Origin: Lachnospiraceae bacterium UBA7481
GTDB taxonomy: Bacteria; Bacillota; Clostridia; Lachnospirales; Lachnospiraceae
Direction of reading: 5' to 3'
Assembly: GCA_002478505.1 (NCBI GenBank)
Contig: DLOP01000149.1
Span: 20,360 to 27,811 of the forward strand
Length of the DNA: 7,452 nucleotides
The notes beneath the pieces were generated by a model that saw nothing but the letters and a program-made list of their open reading frames with translations, did no database searches and had not been told where the DNA came from. Of the stretch, positions 5,900 to 7,452 are shown one piece after another. Position 1 is the first letter of the stretch. Every line of letters starts with the position of its first letter. A program made the translations under genes and the position numbers.

Positions 5900-6262
5900 A
5901 TGAGTGATAAGAAATTGGGTGCTATTGAAGCCAGATTCGCAGATATGATATGGGAGAATGAACCGATAGGCTCAGGAGATCTTGTGGCAATGTGCGCCGG
6001 AACATTGAATTGGAAGAAATCGACTACATATACCGTATTAAGGAGGTTGTGCGAAAGGGGAATCTTTCAGAACCGGGAGGGAGTTGTCACATCCCTGATC
6101 TCCAGACAGGATTATTATGCGATCCAGAGTGAACAGTTTATTGAGGAGACATTTTCCGGATCGCTGCCGGGGTTTCTTGCGTCATTTACCACAAGAAAAA
6201 AACTTTCCCAACAGGAAATAGAGGAACTGGAACGGTTGATAGAAGAGAATAGGAGGAGATAG
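5900..6262 (+). CDS. blaI: BlaI/MecI-family winged-helix repressor
   Basis: This 120-residue protein has the length and layout of BlaI/MecI (Penicillinase_R) repressors. They bind TACA/TGTA operators as dimers and are inactivated by proteolysis when the partner BlaR1/MecR1 senses its signal. An N-terminal winged helix (about residues 4-75) shows the hallmark AIEARFADMIWE opening and the recognition helix region WKKSTTYTVLRRLCERGIF. The C-terminal dimerisation part holds FLASFTTRKKLSQQEIEELERLIEE. The S95-F96 position corresponds by eye to the Asn-Phe bond cleaved in staphylococcal BlaI. I start at ATG 5900 because of the purine-rich AAGGAAGG 10 nt upstream; the frame is open back to TTG 5846, but that codon has no binding site and adds a non-family extension. 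The gene is followed 2 nt later by the blaR1-like gene, and its own promoter carries two matching operators, implying autoregulation. Confidence 0.9.
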   Translation: MSDKKLGAIEARFADMIWENEPIGSGDLVAMCAGTLNWKKSTTYTVLRRLCERGIFQNREGVVTSLISRQDYYAIQSEQFIEETFSGSLPGFLASFTTRKKLSQQEIEELERLIEENRRR

Positions 6263-6264
6263 CT

Positions 6265-7380
6265 ATGTTGTTGGAAATGTTGTCAGGAATCGTCAATATG
6301 AGTATGACTGCCAGTATCGTGATCATAGCAGTGCTCCTGCTTCGACTGGTGTTAAGAAAAGCGCCGAAAGTATATTCTTATCTATTGTGGTTTATTGTTT
6401 TGTTTCGGCTGCTTTGCCCGGTATCCATATCTTCCGCGGTATCCTTGATGGGGATGTTTGATGCTCCTGTAACGGAAGAGGGAGTGATTACCTATATTCC
6501 ATATGTAGACAATTCCGTAGGGGAAGTAACGAAGGTTCATTTTGATGTGATTCCTGAAGAAACCCCTTTAAAGGAAACGCCCAGAGAAGAAAAGCTGGAA
6601 ACCACATATAATTTACAGGAGATTCTTGTGGTGACAGGAGAAGTATTGTGGATTGCCGGTGTTGCAGTATTGCTTATATATAGCATATTTAGCCTGGCGC
6701 GGCTTAAAAAAAATCTGGTAGGTTCCGTAAAAGTGGACGATAGGATTTATCATGCGGATCATATTGTGACACCTTTTGTTATGGGCATTATATATCCGCG
6801 GATCTATCTTCCTTCAGCTCTTACGGAAACAGAAAAAAATTATATTCTGATGCATGAAAAGCACCATATCAAAAGGGGAGATCATATCTTTAAAGCGTTA
6901 TTTTATATGACATTATGCGTATATTGGTTTAATCCTCTGGTCTGGATCGCATTTTATCTGTTTGTAAAGGATATGGAGATGAGCTGTGATGAGGCGGTGA
7001 TGAACCATATGACGGAGGATATCCGTGCAGAGTATTCCAGTTCCTTGCTATGTCTTGCAACAGGACGGCGCATGATGACAGGTGTGCCGCTTGCTTTTGG
7101 GGAGGGTGATACCGGTGACAGAATAAAGAATATTTTAAATTGGAAGAAGCCGAGAGTATGGGTGGCGGCACTTGCGGTAGTTTTGTGCCTTGCGGCAGCG
7201 TTCTGCCTTAGTACCAATCCGAAAGCATCTGGTACAAACCAAGAAATGGTCAACGATCCCGTGCTGGATGATATCAGAGCCGGGTTAAACGGATCAGAGG
7301 TATTTGCATCTGCGGAGGAAGCGTTGAAGGCGGCGGTCATAAATTATAACCGGCATTTTGCACTTCCTGCTGATTTGTAA
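6265..7380 (+). CDS. BlaR1/MecR1-like M56 membrane metallopeptidase, 3'-truncated
   Basis: The protein is an M56-family zinc peptidase of the BlaR1/MecR1 type, expected to relay an extracellular signal by triggering loss of the BlaI-like repressor. Membrane segments are visible near residues 8-30, 36-57, 120-145, 210-233 and 298-315. The zinc site is HEKHH at 197-201, with the downstream MEMSCDEAV (237-245) supplying the expected third ligand, probably E238. VTPFVMGIIYPRIYLP (168-183) is the conserved M56 lead-in. After the last membrane segment only about 55 extracellular residues remain before the frame stops at 7378-7380. Two bases of that stop lie in the inverted 74-bp copy that begins at 7379, so the stop is probably an artefact and the sensor region is missing. 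The start is firm: AGGAGGA at 6251-6257, 7 nt from the ATG, immediately after blaI. Whether the lost part binds penicillin is unknown. Confidence 0.85.
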   Translation: MLLEMLSGIVNMSMTASIVIIAVLLLRLVLRKAPKVYSYLLWFIVLFRLLCPVSISSAVSLMGMFDAPVTEEGVITYIPYVDNSVGEVTKVHFDVIPEETPLKETPREEKLETTYNLQEILVVTGEVLWIAGVAVLLIYSIFSLARLKKNLVGSVKVDDRIYHADHIVTPFVMGIIYPRIYLPSALTETEKNYILMHEKHHIKRGDHIFKALFYMTLCVYWFNPLVWIAFYLFVKDMEMSCDEAVMNHMTEDIRAEYSSSLLCLATGRRMMTGVPLAFGEGDTGDRIKNILNWKKPRVWVAALAVVLCLAAAFCLSTNPKASGTNQEMVNDPVLDDIRAGLNGSEVFASAEEALKAAVINYNRHFALPADL

Positions 7381-7452
7381 AGCAAGCGGCACACCTGTCA
7401 TCATGCGCCGTCCTGTTGCAAGACATAGCAAGGAACTGGAATACTCTGCACG
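7379..7452 (-). repeat. Perfect inverted copy of 7024-7097 at the right edge
   Basis: These last 74 bases are the exact reverse complement of 7024-7097 within the blaR1-like gene, with a 281-bp spacer. Identity begins at 7379 and runs to the end of the window, so its true length is unknown. No gene reads sensibly across the join. This is the signature of a fold-back chimera or an assembly error rather than a functional element. Confidence 0.9.

Noticed and set aside
1..7452. Linear plasmid or phage with hairpin or inverted terminal repeats
   Set aside because: The two ends are not complementary to each other; each matches only its own nearby interior with a spacer of about 280 bp, and no replication or telomere-resolution gene is present.

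Overview
The window looks like a piece of an uncultured gut-type Clostridia genome, most likely Lachnospiraceae. This is inferred from moderate GC with AT-rich intergenic gaps, strong AGGAGG-type ribosome binding sites, TTGACA/TATAAT promoters, and the gene content: a transglutaminase-like protein, a MATE pump, a membrane-anchored XRE regulator, an AAA/DUF4143 ATPase and a BlaI/BlaR1 pair. No species can be named from the sequence.

Layout, left to right. Positions 1-92 are an inverted, about 90% identical copy of 380-471, so the left edge is a chimeric or misassembled join. From about 93 runs the 5'-truncated transglutaminase-like gene (to 869), followed 13 nt later by an HSL-family esterase (883-1794) in the same operon. 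A promoter at the end of the esterase gene, then a leader of about 120 nt with a strong terminator-like hairpin (1872-1924), precedes a complete MATE efflux gene (1936-3258). Convergent to it, on the minus strand, is a regulator with an N-terminal XRE helix-turn-helix and six membrane segments (4132-3302). A 291-bp AT-rich gap holds a near-consensus promoter and three spaced copies of AAAAAYGTGAT. It leads into an AAA ATPase with a C-terminal DUF4143 domain (4424-5752). A promoter overlapped by two TACATTGTGTA operators then drives blaI- and blaR1-like genes (5900-6262 and 6265 onward). The last 74 bases (7379-7452) are a perfect inverted copy of 7024-7097. This fold-back supplies the apparent stop codon of the blaR1-like gene, so that gene is really truncated at its 3' end.

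Functional reading: these are several small independent units rather than one pathway. The MATE pump behind a putative attenuator and the BlaI/BlaR1 switch are the two units that suggest antibiotic or envelope-stress responses. No beta-lactamase or penicillin-binding protein gene is visible, so the BlaI target beyond its own operon is unknown. The XRE-membrane protein may regulate its neighbours, but nothing in the sequence proves it. I see no clear novel defence or mobile system. The most informative oddities are the two inverted ends, the MATE leader, the twin BlaI operators and the repeat-bearing leader of the ATPase gene.
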